A DNA stretch of 64,000 nucleotides from Paenibacillus macerans (GCF_900454495.1 NZ_UGSI01000001.1:4838501-4902500); one strand, 5' to 3'; positions 1 to 9,624 are shown, counted from the stretch's first letter. Program-made: numbers and translations. The notes: generated by a model from the sequence alone, not told the origin.

Positions 1-103
1 ACAGTTGTTTTTTTTGTAAAATCTAATAACTAATGCCTACATCGGCCTGTTTCCCAACTTTGCCGAACTGTTCTTGGGCGGGCGCGCCCTTCACCTTATT
101 CCC

Positions 104-129
104 AAATCCGCCGCCAGTAGGCGGTTTTT
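104..129 (+). terminator. Intrinsic terminator of an upstream gene
   Basis: A short GC stem (CCGCC at 108-112, GGCGG at 120-124) is followed directly by five T residues. It probably ends a gene lying before the window. The rest of bases 1-245 shows no convincing gene. Confidence 0.6.
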
Positions 130-245
130 GTTTATCCTAATAGTACCCCCAATAGAACAAATCTACACCCCCTTTAATCTCCCCCTCCCCCCTCTGCAAC
201 AAAACCACACAATTTCCCTCAACACCCTCGCCGCCATTTCTCCTA

Positions 246-254
246 TGCTATAAT
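246..254 (+). promoter_or_regulatory. Extended -10 promoter for the two-component genes
   Basis: TGCTATAAT is a perfect extended -10 (TG, one base, TATAAT) 40 bases before the kinase start. The upstream -35 is poor, as is usual for extended -10 promoters. Confidence 0.55.
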
Positions 255-294
255 TTAAAAAACAACACCGCAGCAGCATGGGGGGCGTGTCCGC

Positions 295-2139
295 GTGGCC
301 AAACTTATGCGTTATCTGATTCCGCAGAAATTGAAGTACCGCCTGTTTATGGCGTTCGTTTGTGTGGTTCTTTTGCCCTTCTGTGCCTTGAATTTATACA
401 ATTACCAGCGCATCGAAACCCTGGTGCAGCAGAAGATCAGCCAGCAAAGCCATTACCAGCTGGAGCAGATGTACCGGACCCTGGAGGATCAGATCAGCAT
501 CGCGTTCAAAACGCTCATTTTTCTAAAGCAGGACGACACGGTCAAATCGGTGCTTCGGTCCCCCGAGCAGCGCGATGAACTCGAGAACAAACGGGTCATG
601 GAAAGTATTTTCATGAACCTGAACAATAGCTTTTTCCTGTACAATCCCTCGGTGTATTTCATGATTTTGGACTTAAATGAAAGCGCGTACACGTCCTATC
701 GGCCCAGAAAAGCGCTGGTTTACGGCGAACTCAGGAGCCTCCCCGGATTCGATCAGCAGGCGATGAACGCCGGCTCCTACCATTGGGTGCCCAATGACCC
801 GAACTACGTGCAGCGGGACGTATCCACCAGCACTTACCTGCTGTCCCTGTACGCTTCTTTGAACGACAGCCAAAACAAGCCCTACGGGCTGGCCCGCATC
901 AGCATCGATTACTCGTCCTGGCTGCGTTCCATCCATAATCAATCGGATCTGCAGCAGCAGTATTTTTTGATGACGCGCGAAGGGGAGGACATTTCCCAGT
1001 CGGTGCCGGACACGGTGCTGCCGGAGCAGGTGAAAGCGGAAATCGCCAAGCAGCCTGACCGGCAGTATTTCATCGACAAGGCCTCCAATTCCCTGATCAA
1101 TTACATCTATGTGGAATCCTTGGACTGGTATATCGTCAACCGGATTCCGCTGCCGATTTTGTATAACGAGATCGAAGGCCTGAAGCGGCAGTATTTTACG
1201 ATGTTTTTCATGCTGATGGGGGCGTTCCTGGTCATGACCTTCGTGATCGCCTCAACGATTACCCGGCCGTTATCCCGCCTGCAGGACAAGATAAAGTCGG
1301 TCGTCCGCAAAAATTTGAAAATCCGCTTGCCGGAGCAAAAATTCAGCGGCGAGATTCTGGAGCTGACCCGCACCTTCAACGTGATGCTCGACGACATGGA
1401 CGTGTTGATTCAACGTCTGAAGACAGAGGAAAGGCAAAAGGAAGCCGTTCATTTTCATATGCTGCTGGCGCAAATGAACCCGCATTTTCTGCTGAATACG
1501 TTAAATACGATCAAGTGGAGCGCGATCCGGCAGGGCAACGACGATATCACCGACATCTCCTTGTCCTTGGGCAAACTGCTGGAAGCCAGCCTGAATACGG
1601 AAAAAGACCTGGTGCACCTCCAGGACGAAATCGAGCTGGTGCAGGCCTACGTGCATATTCAGCAAATTCGCCACAACCGCCGGTTTGAGGTCATATACCG
1701 CTATGACGAGGATATCGTGTTTGCGCTGGTGCCCAAGCTAAGCCTGCAGCCGCTCGTCGAAAACGCTATTTTGCACGGGGTGAGCCATCTTGCGGAAAAA
1801 GGTCTGATCCAGATTCGCGTCTGGCGGGAAGAAGCGGCCAAGCTGGTCGTGGAAATCGAGGACAACGGGATCGGCATGGCGCGCTCGGCGCAAATGCGAA
1901 GAACGAGAACAAGGCCGGGGATCGGCCTGGACAATGTCCGGGAGCGGCTGCGCCTGCTCTTTAAAAACGACGGCCGGATGGACGTGATTTCTTCCGACCG
2001 GGGCACGCGGGTGCGGTTTACGATTCCTTTTTTGCTGGCAACGCCTTATGGCCGGGATCAAGATCAGGATCGGGATCGGGGGAGTGCCGGAGAAGCGGAT
2101 TTGCCGGCGCTGCCGCCGGGCGGAATTTCAGCAACCTAA
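295..2139 (+). CDS. Sensor histidine kinase, YesM-like
   Basis: Membrane sensor kinase that would phosphorylate the response regulator encoded 19 bases downstream. The 614-residue protein has an N-terminal membrane segment (about residues 16-34), an extracellular sensor region to about 300, a second membrane segment, and a HAMP linker around ITRPLSRLQDKI. A His_kinase domain follows, with the H-box region QMNPHFLLNTLNTIKW near residue 400. The C-terminal ATPase shows the N-box (LVENAILHGV) and G-box (EDNGIGM). This layout and length fit the YesM/LytS class that controls carbohydrate uptake in Paenibacillus. The start is GTG behind a G-rich stretch. The neighbouring binding protein and permeases suggest the signal is an extracellular saccharide, which is inferred. 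Confidence 0.9.
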   Translation: MAKLMRYLIPQKLKYRLFMAFVCVVLLPFCALNLYNYQRIETLVQQKISQQSHYQLEQMYRTLEDQISIAFKTLIFLKQDDTVKSVLRSPEQRDELENKRVMESIFMNLNNSFFLYNPSVYFMILDLNESAYTSYRPRKALVYGELRSLPGFDQQAMNAGSYHWVPNDPNYVQRDVSTSTYLLSLYASLNDSQNKPYGLARISIDYSSWLRSIHNQSDLQQQYFLMTREGEDISQSVPDTVLPEQVKAEIAKQPDRQYFIDKASNSLINYIYVESLDWYIVNRIPLPILYNEIEGLKRQYFTMFFMLMGAFLVMTFVIASTITRPLSRLQDKIKSVVRKNLKIRLPEQKFSGEILELTRTFNVMLDDMDVLIQRLKTEERQKEAVHFHMLLAQMNPHFLLNTLNTIKWSAIRQGNDDITDISLSLGKLLEASLNTEKDLVHLQDEIELVQAYVHIQQIRHNRRFEVIYRYDEDIVFALVPKLSLQPLVENAILHGVSHLAEKGLIQIRVWREEAAKLVVEIEDNGIGMARSAQMRRTRTRPGIGLDNVRERLRLLFKNDGRMDVISSDRGTRVRFTIPFLLATPYGRDQDQDRDRGSAGEADLPALPPGGISAT

Positions 2140-2158
2140 GCGATGGGAGGACGAAAAC

Positions 2159-3130
2159 ATGTGGAAAGTACTTCTGGTCGAAGACGAGGTGTTCGTTCGC
2201 GAATCGGTGCGGGAGATCATCGCCTGGGAAGAGCTCGGGTTTACCGTAGCGGGGGAAGCCGGCAACGGCAGCGAGGCGCTGGAGATGATCCGCCGCGATC
2301 CGCCCGACTTGGTGCTCGCGGATATCGTGATGCCGGAGATGGACGGCGTGGAACTGCTCCGGCGGACCCGGGAGGAAGGCTACCGCTCCCGCTTCATCAT
2401 GCTGACCTGCATCGGCGAATTCGAATATGTGCGGCAAGCGATGGAATACGGCGCTTCCAACTATATTCTCAAGCTGTCGATGAGCGTCAATTCGCTGCGG
2501 GATACGCTGCGCAAAATGAGCGCGGAGCTGGCCAAAGACGATGCGGCCGCCACGCGAGTGGCAGGCGGTGCTGGGGGAGCCGCGCAAGAGACCGGCGCCG
2601 CTGGGCGGCAGGCGGATGACCATGGCCCCCAGACAGCGGCTTCCCCGCAGGCAGGCCGGCTCCTTCCAGAGGAGGAGCGGCTTCAACCGCCGTTCCCGCC
2701 GGTGCAAACGGACGCGGGAGCTTCCGCCTCCTCCCACGGCGGCCACAACGGCCCGCCGGCCTCCCCGAGCGCCGTCCCGGCTCAAGCCGAGCCGGCCGTC
2801 TCGCACCCGGAGGTGCGTAAAATTTTACAGTATATCGCCGAGAACTATCCGCAGGACATCACGGTCAAGTCGATGGCCCAATACGTGATGATGGGCGAAA
2901 ACTACGTCAGCGCCTTGTTCAAGAAAAAAACCGGACAAACGCTGATTCACTACCTGCACCGGGTCCGGGTGGAAAAAGCGATGGACTATCTGCTGCACAC
3001 CGATCTGCCGGTACATGAAATCGGGCACCGGGTCGGCTTCATCAATGACAACTATTTCATCAAAATATTCAAGCGCCTGACCCATCAAACGCCCAGCAAA
3101 TACCGGCAATGGAACAAACCCGCAAAATAG
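2159..3130 (+). CDS. Response regulator, AraC-type output (YesN-like)
   Basis: Cytoplasmic transcription factor of 323 residues, partner of the upstream kinase. Residues 1-120 form a receiver domain (MWKVLLVEDE start, phosphoacceptor Asp in LVLADIVMPEMDG). A low-complexity linker rich in Ala, Gly and Pro spans about 120-215. A C-terminal AraC helix-turn-helix pair ends in HEIGHRVGF and NYFIKIFKRLTHQTPSKYR. An in-frame extension upstream is possible, but the ATG at 2159 follows GGGAGG at 2145-2150 and begins exactly where the receiver fold begins. The linker is longer than I expect for this family. It probably activates the binding protein/permease genes that follow. Confidence 0.92.
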   Translation: MWKVLLVEDEVFVRESVREIIAWEELGFTVAGEAGNGSEALEMIRRDPPDLVLADIVMPEMDGVELLRRTREEGYRSRFIMLTCIGEFEYVRQAMEYGASNYILKLSMSVNSLRDTLRKMSAELAKDDAAATRVAGGAGGAAQETGAAGRQADDHGPQTAASPQAGRLLPEEERLQPPFPPVQTDAGASASSHGGHNGPPASPSAVPAQAEPAVSHPEVRKILQYIAENYPQDITVKSMAQYVMMGENYVSALFKKKTGQTLIHYLHRVRVEKAMDYLLHTDLPVHEIGHRVGFINDNYFIKIFKRLTHQTPSKYRQWNKPAK

Positions 3131-3284
3131 AAGAAATCGATGGCCCCAAAACACCGCTTTCGGACACGTTTAAATGCATCGTTTTGTTTCGTGATCTGAA
3201 TGGATATGTATGTTCATTTCCGCTCCCGGCCCCTGCTACGATGAGGGGGATTCAACCATCAACGATATAGGGAGGTCTTTACCC

Positions 3285-4625
3285 GTGGGAAACAAAAAAG
3301 GATGGGCCGCGCTGCTGCTCAGCGCGTTGTTGATCGGGCTGCTGGCCGGCTGCGGCGGCAATAGCGGCGGCGAGGCGCAAGGAAGCCAGGGAGCGGCAAC
3401 CGATAATGCGAAAGCGTCTTCATCGGGCGAAACCGTCAAGCTGACGATGTGGGGCGGGGTTCCGCCGGAGGCCGGACCGCAGGCGGTGGCGGATGCCTGG
3501 AACGCGGAGCATCCCGACATTCAAGTCGAATACGTGCGCTTCGTCAATGACGACGACGGCAATTTGAAGCTGGACACCGCGCTGGCGACGGGGCAGGCCG
3601 TGGATCTTTTTGTAAACTACTCGGTCACCCAGGCGGCCAAACGCGTCGAATCCGGCGCGGCGCTCGATTTAAGCTCTTTTACCGATTACGACATTGACGG
3701 GAAAATGGGACCGGACGCGGCCACGTGGAAAATCGACGGCAAATATTACGGCATTCCTACCAAGAAAAACGTCCAGTTTTTCGCGCTCAACAAAGACGCG
3801 CTGGATGCGGCCGGACTTGCGGTGCCCAAGGCATGGACCTGGGACGAAGCCCGGGAATACGCCAAAAAGCTGAAAGCCGCGGGCTTTAAATACGGGCTGG
3901 TCCAGCATACGGAGACGTTTTCCGATCCGATGGACTCCGTTATGGAGAAGCACGGGTACATCAAAGAGGACGGTACTTCCAACATGGACGATCCGCTCGT
4001 GCGCAAATGGCTGGAAACGCTGAATGCCATGATGAAGGAAGATCAGACGACACCTCCGCTCGGCGAGCAGCTGACGAGCAAAATGCCGGTGGAAAATATG
4101 TTCCTCGGCGGCGAAGCGGCGATGATCAATATCGGGGAATGGCTGCTCCGCAGCTCCAACAACATGAAGGACTTCCCGCGCGATTTCAAAATTGCGTTTG
4201 CGCCCGTGCCAAGGCTGATCGAAAACGAAGAGGATTTCATTACCAGCGGAGGCTTAGGCGACTTTATTTCGATTAATGCCAACTCGAAACATAAGGAAGC
4301 CGCCTGGGAGTTCCTCAAGTGGTATGCCGATGAGGGTATGCTGCCGATGACCGCCGGGGGCCGGCTGCCCGCTTCGGGAGCGGTCGACCAGGCCGCCGCG
4401 ATCGAAAGCCTGCTTGGCGAACATGCCGATACGTATGACCAGGAATCGCTGGAATTCGTGCTTTACGGGGATCAAACGCCGACGTTTGTCCGCAAGCTGC
4501 CGCAGGAAATGGTCGATATGCGCGCCCAGGAATACGAAAAATATTTTCTCGGCAATCAAACCGCGGAGCAAACCGTCCAGGCGATGGTAAAACGCCACAA
4601 CGATTTTCTGAAACAAAATCAATAG
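3285..4625 (+). CDS. ABC sugar-binding lipoprotein
   Basis: Extracellular solute-binding protein of the carbohydrate uptake type 1 family, 446 residues, anchored to the outer face of the membrane. The N-terminus is a lipoprotein signal: positive residues, a hydrophobic run, then LLAGC as the lipobox with Cys as lipid site. The mature part opens with VKLTMWGGVPPEAGPQ, typical of these sugar binders. The start is GTG at 3285, nine bases after GGAGG at 3271-3275; the reading frame is open further upstream but without a ribosome site. It delivers substrate to the two permeases downstream. The substrate cannot be told from sequence alone. Confidence 0.93.
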   Translation: MGNKKGWAALLLSALLIGLLAGCGGNSGGEAQGSQGAATDNAKASSSGETVKLTMWGGVPPEAGPQAVADAWNAEHPDIQVEYVRFVNDDDGNLKLDTALATGQAVDLFVNYSVTQAAKRVESGAALDLSSFTDYDIDGKMGPDAATWKIDGKYYGIPTKKNVQFFALNKDALDAAGLAVPKAWTWDEAREYAKKLKAAGFKYGLVQHTETFSDPMDSVMEKHGYIKEDGTSNMDDPLVRKWLETLNAMMKEDQTTPPLGEQLTSKMPVENMFLGGEAAMINIGEWLLRSSNNMKDFPRDFKIAFAPVPRLIENEEDFITSGGLGDFISINANSKHKEAAWEFLKWYADEGMLPMTAGGRLPASGAVDQAAAIESLLGEHADTYDQESLEFVLYGDQTPTFVRKLPQEMVDMRAQEYEKYFLGNQTAEQTVQAMVKRHNDFLKQNQ

Positions 4626-4643
4626 TCGCTATTTGGGATTTAG

Positions 4644-4672
4644 GGTCCGGCTGAGGCAGCCGGGCCTTTTTT
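4644..4672 (+). terminator. Terminator after the binding-protein gene
   Basis: Ten-pair stem GGTCCGGCTG/CAGCCGGGCC with a three-base loop and a T run at 4667-4672. It would lower transcription into the permease genes, keeping the binding protein in excess, as is common for such operons. Confidence 0.85.
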
Positions 4673-4894
4673 GCGGTTTGGCGATCTGACCGTTTGGCGG
4701 TTCGACGGCTTGCGGTTTTGATGGTGGCCGCTTGGCCATAGAACAAATCTGTTCGCGCCCGCCAGCCCTGTTCCCGGCCGAAATTGCGTAATTCTGTAGC
4801 ATCAGGTCGGTGGTTATGTTCCTTAAACGGCCCGTCTCCCCCTGCTATGCTGGAGACGAAGCTTAACTTTCAAGACCAAGAGGAGTGGAGCCAT

Positions 4895-5776
4895 GTGAAA
4901 ACATCCTGGATGAAAAGACAGCAGCTGCTGGGATACGTCTTTATCGGGCCGAACATGATCGGCGTGCTGCTGTTTTTTATTTTGCCGGCGGTTTATTCGT
5001 TTTACCTGATGTTTACGGATTACAAGTTCATGAACCCGAACACCCGGTTCGTCGGACTGGCCAATATCCGCCGGATGCTTACGGACGAAGTGTTTTATAT
5101 CGCGATCAAAAATACCCTGATCTTCCTGCTGTCGGTGCCGGTATCGATTGGGCTGGCTTTTGTCGTGGCCGTGATTCTGAACCGCTCCGTGCATTTGAAG
5201 AAGCTGCTGCGCGCGTTGTACTTCATGCCTTACATCACCAGCGGCGTGGCCGTCGCTTTCGTCTGGATGCTACTTTTTCAGCCGTCAAACGGGCCGATCA
5301 ACGGCCTGCTGCGGGCGGTCGGCATCGCCCACCCGCCGGGATGGCTGTCGACCACGGCGTCCTCGATGTACGCCATCGACATCATTTGGATCTGGTTTAT
5401 GCTCGGCTACAACATGATCATCTACCTCGCCGCCCTGCAGGAAATCTCCGGAGAGCTGCTGGAGGCCGCCAAAATCGACGGGGCCCGCACCTGGCAAACG
5501 ATCCGCAGCGTCGTCTGGCCGCTCGTCAGCCCGACCACCTTCCTGCTGCTCGTAACCGGCCTGATCATGTCGATCAAACAGTTCGGGATTATTCAGGCGA
5601 TCACGCAGGGCGGCCCCGGGAACAGCACGACCGTACTGTCGCTGTTCATTTACCAGAACGCGTTCCGCTATTACGAGATGGGCTACGCTTCGGCGATCTC
5701 CTGGGCGCTGTTCCTGATCATCCTGATTTTTACCGTGGTCCAATGGGTCGGGCAAAAACGCTGGGTGCACTATTAA
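4895..5776 (+). CDS. ABC sugar transporter permease (MalF/UgpA-like)
   Basis: Inner-membrane permease, 293 residues, about six membrane helices. It is a partner of the binding protein and of the second permease. The EAA loop that docks the ATPase is visible as EISGELLEAAKIDGARTWQ. The start chosen is GTG at 4895, nine bases after AGGAG at 4881-4885; ATG at 4910 is an alternative. No ATPase gene is present in the locus, so a shared MsmX-type ATPase encoded elsewhere is the likely energiser (inference from how this family works in Bacillales). Confidence 0.9.
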   Translation: MKTSWMKRQQLLGYVFIGPNMIGVLLFFILPAVYSFYLMFTDYKFMNPNTRFVGLANIRRMLTDEVFYIAIKNTLIFLLSVPVSIGLAFVVAVILNRSVHLKKLLRALYFMPYITSGVAVAFVWMLLFQPSNGPINGLLRAVGIAHPPGWLSTTASSMYAIDIIWIWFMLGYNMIIYLAALQEISGELLEAAKIDGARTWQTIRSVVWPLVSPTTFLLLVTGLIMSIKQFGIIQAITQGGPGNSTTVLSLFIYQNAFRYYEMGYASAISWALFLIILIFTVVQWVGQKRWVHY

Positions 5777-5939
5777 AGGTTGTTCAAAAAGTCATCTTTT
5801 GATCACGAAGTGGACTCGACATCGAATCTTGGATTCAGCCGGGCCTTCCGTTGCTCACGTAGGCTCACCTATGCTGCGCTACTCAGTCCCTAGCTTCATC
5901 CAACCTTCTCGGTGCTGAAAACCTGACTTTTTGAACTAT
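5777..5939 (+). mobile_element. MITE-like element with 9-bp target duplication
   Basis: A non-coding element of about 163 bp with terminal inverted repeats: GTTCAAAAAGTCA at 5782-5794 and its reverse complement at 5924-5936. It is flanked by perfect 9-bp direct repeats CACTATTAA at 5768-5776 and 5940-5948. The left copy contains the stop codon of the first permease and the right copy runs into the AAGGAGG site of the second, so insertion broke neither gene. It encodes no protein, so it must have been mobilised in trans. Strand is arbitrary. Confidence 0.8.
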
Positions 5940-5960
5940 CACTATTAAGGAGGAATAACC

Positions 5961-6788
5961 ATGAAAACGACCGGGGCCGTTAAAATTATCGCGACTGTGC
6001 TGATGCTTTTCTTCGGGATGCTGATGATCGTTCCGTTCTTGTGGATGATCAGCACCTCGTTCAAAACGCCGGCGGAAGTGTTCGAGTATCCGATCCGGTG
6101 GATTCCCGCTCACTTCAACTGGGAGCACCATGTCAAGGTATGGACCGGAAACAACAGCTTTACGCACTATTACCTGAATTCCTTGAAAATATCGCTGATC
6201 AGCGTCGCCGGAGCCGTTTTGCTGTCCTCCCTGGCGGCTTACGGGTTCTCGCGGATTGAGTTCAAGGGCCGGAACGCCCTGTTCATGGTGTATTTGTCGA
6301 TGATGATGGTGCCGCCGCAGGTGCTGTTCGTCCCGAAATTCATCATGTTCGACTGGGCCGGGATTTACAACACGCATTGGGCGCTTATTCTTCCCGGAAT
6401 GTTCACCATTTTCGGAGTGTTTATGATGCGGCAGTTTTTCCTGTCCGTGCCGCAGGAAATTTCCGAAGCCGCCTTCATCGACGGCGCCGGCCATTTCCGC
6501 ATCTTCTTCCGGCTGATATTGCCGTTGGCCAAGCCGGCGCTCGCCACGCTGGCGATCATCGATTTCTCCTGGCACTGGAACGACTACGAGAACGCGCTGG
6601 TGTTCCTGATCGACCAGGATCTGTTCACCGTACCGCTCGGCCTGCAAAATTTCATCCTGGAGAACACCGTCGATTACAACGGCATGATGGCGGCGGCCAC
6701 CGCGGGCATCATCCCGATGATCCTCGTGTTCCTGATCGGCCAGAAATACATCATTCAAGGCGTATCCAGCTCGGCGGTGAAGGGTTGA
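5961..6788 (+). CDS. ABC sugar transporter permease (MalG/UgpE-like)
   Basis: Second inner-membrane permease of the sugar importer, 275 residues with about six membrane helices. The N-terminal stretch through PFLWMISTSFKTPAEVF is characteristic of the MalG side of these transporters. The EAA loop reads VPQEISEAAFIDGAGHFRI. The ATG follows AAGGAGG at 5947-5953. The gene was separated from its partner by the 163-bp inverted-repeat element, which may reduce co-transcription. Confidence 0.92.
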   Translation: MKTTGAVKIIATVLMLFFGMLMIVPFLWMISTSFKTPAEVFEYPIRWIPAHFNWEHHVKVWTGNNSFTHYYLNSLKISLISVAGAVLLSSLAAYGFSRIEFKGRNALFMVYLSMMMVPPQVLFVPKFIMFDWAGIYNTHWALILPGMFTIFGVFMMRQFFLSVPQEISEAAFIDGAGHFRIFFRLILPLAKPALATLAIIDFSWHWNDYENALVFLIDQDLFTVPLGLQNFILENTVDYNGMMAAATAGIIPMILVFLIGQKYIIQGVSSSAVKG

Positions 6789-6828
6789 TCTCCGTTTACT
6801 CTAACCATTGGAAAGGAGTTATTTGAAC

Positions 6829-9204
6829 ATGCGAAACGAAACGGTGCAAAGCGATATTACGGTGGTCGGCGGCGGGCTGGCGGGCGTCTGCGCCGCCGTG
6901 GCGGCGGCAAGGCTCGGCAAAAAGGTCGCGCTCGTGCAGAACCGCCCGGTGCTTGGCGGCAATTCCAGCAGCGAGGTACGCGTCTGGGTATGCGGCGCTA
7001 CGGCGCATGGGGTGAACCGGTATGCCCGGGAGACCGGCATTATGGACGAAATGTTCGTGGAGAACCAGTACCGCAATCCCGACGGCAATCCTTATTTATG
7101 GGATACGGTCGTGCTGGAAACGGTGCTGGCCGAGCCCAATATTACGTTATATCTCAATACCGACGTACACGAGGTGGAAGCTGAAGACTTGGCGGGGGAC
7201 GAACCGGAAGGTAACTCGGAAATCAAAACGGAAGGTGCGGCCAAGGAGCGGCGCATCCGATCAGTGACCGGCTGGATGATGGGCTCGGAACGGCGGATCC
7301 GCTTCGAAAGCCCGCTGTTCCTGGATTGCACCGGCGACGGGCTGATCGGTTTACTCGCGGGCGCCAAATACCGTTTGGGGCGCGAAGGCCGCGGCGAGTA
7401 CGGCGAAATTTGGGCGCCGGGGCAGCCGGACAACATCACGCTCGGCAGTACCCTGCTCTTTTATACGAAAGACGCCGGGCATCCGGTGAAGTTCGTCCCG
7501 CCCTCTTTTGCCAAGGATATTACGCAGACGCCGATCCCGCTGAATCGGGTCATCCGCAGCGGCGATTCGGGCTGTCATTATTGGTGGATCGAATGGGGCG
7601 GCGAGCTCGATACCGTGCATGACAACGAGCGGATCCGCGATGAGCTGTGGGCGGTGATTTACGGGATTTGGGATTATATCAAAAATTCCGGGCTATTCGA
7701 CGCCGACAACATGACCTTGGAATGGGTCGGCTCCGTGCCGGGCAAACGGGAATACCGCCGGTTTATCGGCGATTACGTCCTTACGCAAAACGACATCCTG
7801 GCCCAGGAGCCGTTTGAGGACCGGGTGGCGTTCGGCGGCTGGTCGATCGATCTGCACCCGCCGCAAGGCATGTACGCCGCAGAAAGCGGCTCAAAGCACC
7901 TGCACGCGGACGGCAACTACCACATCCCGTTCCGGTCGCTGTATTCCGTCAACGTGTCCAATCTGCTGTTCGCGGGCCGCAACATCAGCGCAACGCACGT
8001 CGCGTTCGGCACGACGCGGGTCATGGCCACCTGCGCCGTAATCGGCGAAGCCGCCGGTACCGCCGCAGCCCTATGCGCGGATAAAGGCGTCACGCCGCGG
8101 GAACTGTCCCGGGAGCATACTCCTTTGCTGCTGCAAACGCTGCTGAAACAGGACGCTTCCGTGCTCGGCCTGGCGAACGAAGACGCCGGAGACTTGGCCC
8201 GCCAGGCCAAAATCAGCGCCTCCTCCTTCCTGTCCAGGCTGGCGGTGGAATCGGCCGACGAGGCATACCCTCTGGAACACGACGTCGCCATCCTGCTTCC
8301 GGCCGATCCTGGCATCGCCGGGAACATCGAATGGCTGTTGGACGCCTTGGAGGACACGGAACTTACCGTTGAAGTGTGGAGTACCGGACGCCCGGAAAAT
8401 TACGTGCCCGCCGCCCTGGAATACCGAACCACCGTTTCCGTGACCAAGGGCGAGGGACAATGGATCGCTGCAGCGCTAGACTGGACGCCTGCCGAAGCGC
8501 AAAATGCTCCCCAAGTGCAGTATGCTTCCGAAGCGGAGTATGCTTCCGAAACGCAGAACGTTTCTGCAGTGCAGAACGCTTTTATCATCGTCCGCAGCAA
8601 CCCGTCGGTCCGGCTGTATCTCTCCCATACTCCGTTGACCGGACTGCTCGCCTTCGAACGCGGCGCAGGCCGTGGCGTCTCCAAAGACCTGGAGGATCAT
8701 GATTACAGCCAGCCCGTGGTGGAATGGAGCATGAAACGGCTGGTGCGCAAAGTCTTTTGCTTCCGCGCGGACTTCGCGACGGACGCCTACCGCCCCGAGC
8801 AGATTATAGACGGCTATAAGCGCCCGTACGGCGGGCCCCATATGTGGCTGTCGGAGCCAATGGCGCAAGACGCCGAGCCTTGGGTAACGCTGAAGTGGGA
8901 GAACGAGCAAACCGTCCGCGAAATCCACCTGATCTTTAACGACGACGTCAATGAAGACCTGATCAACTTGCATCATCACCGCACGCCTTTTGAGATCATA
9001 CCTGAACTGGTCAAAAACTACCGGATCGACATGCTCGACCCGTCCGGGAGCTGGAGCACGCTGATCGCGGAATCCGGCAACCGCCGGCGGAAGCGGGTAC
9101 ACCGCCTGGAGGCCGCCATTCAGATGAAGGCGCTCCGGCTGATCGTGGAGGAGACCAACGGGTCCGAGTACGCGGAGGTGATCGAGGTTAGGGTGTATGG
9201 GTGA
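6829..9204 (+). CDS. FAD-dependent oxidoreductase (FAD_oxidored family)
   Basis: Probable cytoplasmic flavoprotein, 791 residues. The N-terminus carries a Rossmann dinucleotide motif, VVGGGLAGVCAAVAAARLGK, followed by GGNSSSEVRVW, typical of FAD_oxidored proteins found in sugar degradation loci. A second FAD-contact region, TCAVIGEAAGTAAAL, lies near residue 410. About residues 560-590 form a short low-complexity linker with repeated YASE/QNA units, and the C-terminal 200 residues look like a separate beta-rich module. The start at 6829 follows AAAGGAG at 6812-6818. It likely oxidises the imported sugar or a derivative; the exact reaction is unknown. Confidence 0.85.
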   Translation: MRNETVQSDITVVGGGLAGVCAAVAAARLGKKVALVQNRPVLGGNSSSEVRVWVCGATAHGVNRYARETGIMDEMFVENQYRNPDGNPYLWDTVVLETVLAEPNITLYLNTDVHEVEAEDLAGDEPEGNSEIKTEGAAKERRIRSVTGWMMGSERRIRFESPLFLDCTGDGLIGLLAGAKYRLGREGRGEYGEIWAPGQPDNITLGSTLLFYTKDAGHPVKFVPPSFAKDITQTPIPLNRVIRSGDSGCHYWWIEWGGELDTVHDNERIRDELWAVIYGIWDYIKNSGLFDADNMTLEWVGSVPGKREYRRFIGDYVLTQNDILAQEPFEDRVAFGGWSIDLHPPQGMYAAESGSKHLHADGNYHIPFRSLYSVNVSNLLFAGRNISATHVAFGTTRVMATCAVIGEAAGTAAALCADKGVTPRELSREHTPLLLQTLLKQDASVLGLANEDAGDLARQAKISASSFLSRLAVESADEAYPLEHDVAILLPADPGIAGNIEWLLDALEDTELTVEVWSTGRPENYVPAALEYRTTVSVTKGEGQWIAAALDWTPAEAQNAPQVQYASEAEYASETQNVSAVQNAFIIVRSNPSVRLYLSHTPLTGLLAFERGAGRGVSKDLEDHDYSQPVVEWSMKRLVRKVFCFRADFATDAYRPEQIIDGYKRPYGGPHMWLSEPMAQDAEPWVTLKWENEQTVREIHLIFNDDVNEDLINLHHHRTPFEIIPELVKNYRIDMLDPSGSWSTLIAESGNRRRKRVHRLEAAIQMKALRLIVEETNGSEYAEVIEVRVYG

Positions 9205-9576
9205 AGAAGCATTATCTTAAGGACATCCGAACGGAGCATTATTCGAAACGTGCTATCACTGCAATAGCGGCGTCATATTGAATAAACAAGAACAACAAAA
9301 CCATAACCGGATAAGGTTGTGGTTTTTTACAGTCTGGCGCAGTTGGGGTAAAGCACAAGATTCTGCAGCCGCCCCTATTCTGACGCCACTGTGGACGATA
9401 TCTTACTTTCCTGGCTCACTCTTCTGCATAATTTCCGTCGATTTTTCCTCCCCCGCTTTTTCGTCCTCATGGGCGCCGTAGGGAATGGTACACGCGGCAT
9501 ACCAAAACTACGAAAACGAGATAGACATCCAACAGACAGGGAATGTATATAATTTTTCAAATTGCTTATAAAAGAC
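9205..9576. other. Intergenic stretch before the merR-like gene
   Basis: Contains the terminator at 9299-9328 and no convincing gene. The only open frame (from 9278) overlaps that terminator and has no ribosome site. Confidence 0.5.
9299..9328 (+). terminator. Terminator of the sugar locus
   Basis: Stem AACCATAACC/GGTTGTGGTT (one T-G pair) with loop GGATAA and a T run at 9323-9328. Confidence 0.8.
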
Positions 9577-9607
9577 TTGACTCCCCCCTTAGGGGTTAGC
9601 CGATTAT
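9577..9607 (+). promoter_or_regulatory. MerR-type promoter with 19-bp spacer and operator dyad
   Basis: TTGACT at 9577-9582 and GATTAT at 9602-9607 are 19 bp apart. That long spacer is the hallmark of MerR-controlled promoters, which need DNA distortion to fire. The spacer holds the dyad CCCCTTAGGGG at 9585-9595. The merR-like gene starts 17 bases on, so the promoter is probably autoregulated. Confidence 0.7.
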
Positions 9608-9624
9608 TGTTGTGAGGTGATAAA

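Noticed and set aside
5883..6758. 291-codon minus-strand frame opposite the second permease
   Set aside because: His/Arg/Gln-rich shadow of a membrane protein gene; no start signal.
9278..9481. 67-codon plus-strand frame after the oxidoreductase gene
   Set aside because: It covers an intrinsic terminator, lacks a ribosome site and has no protein-like composition.
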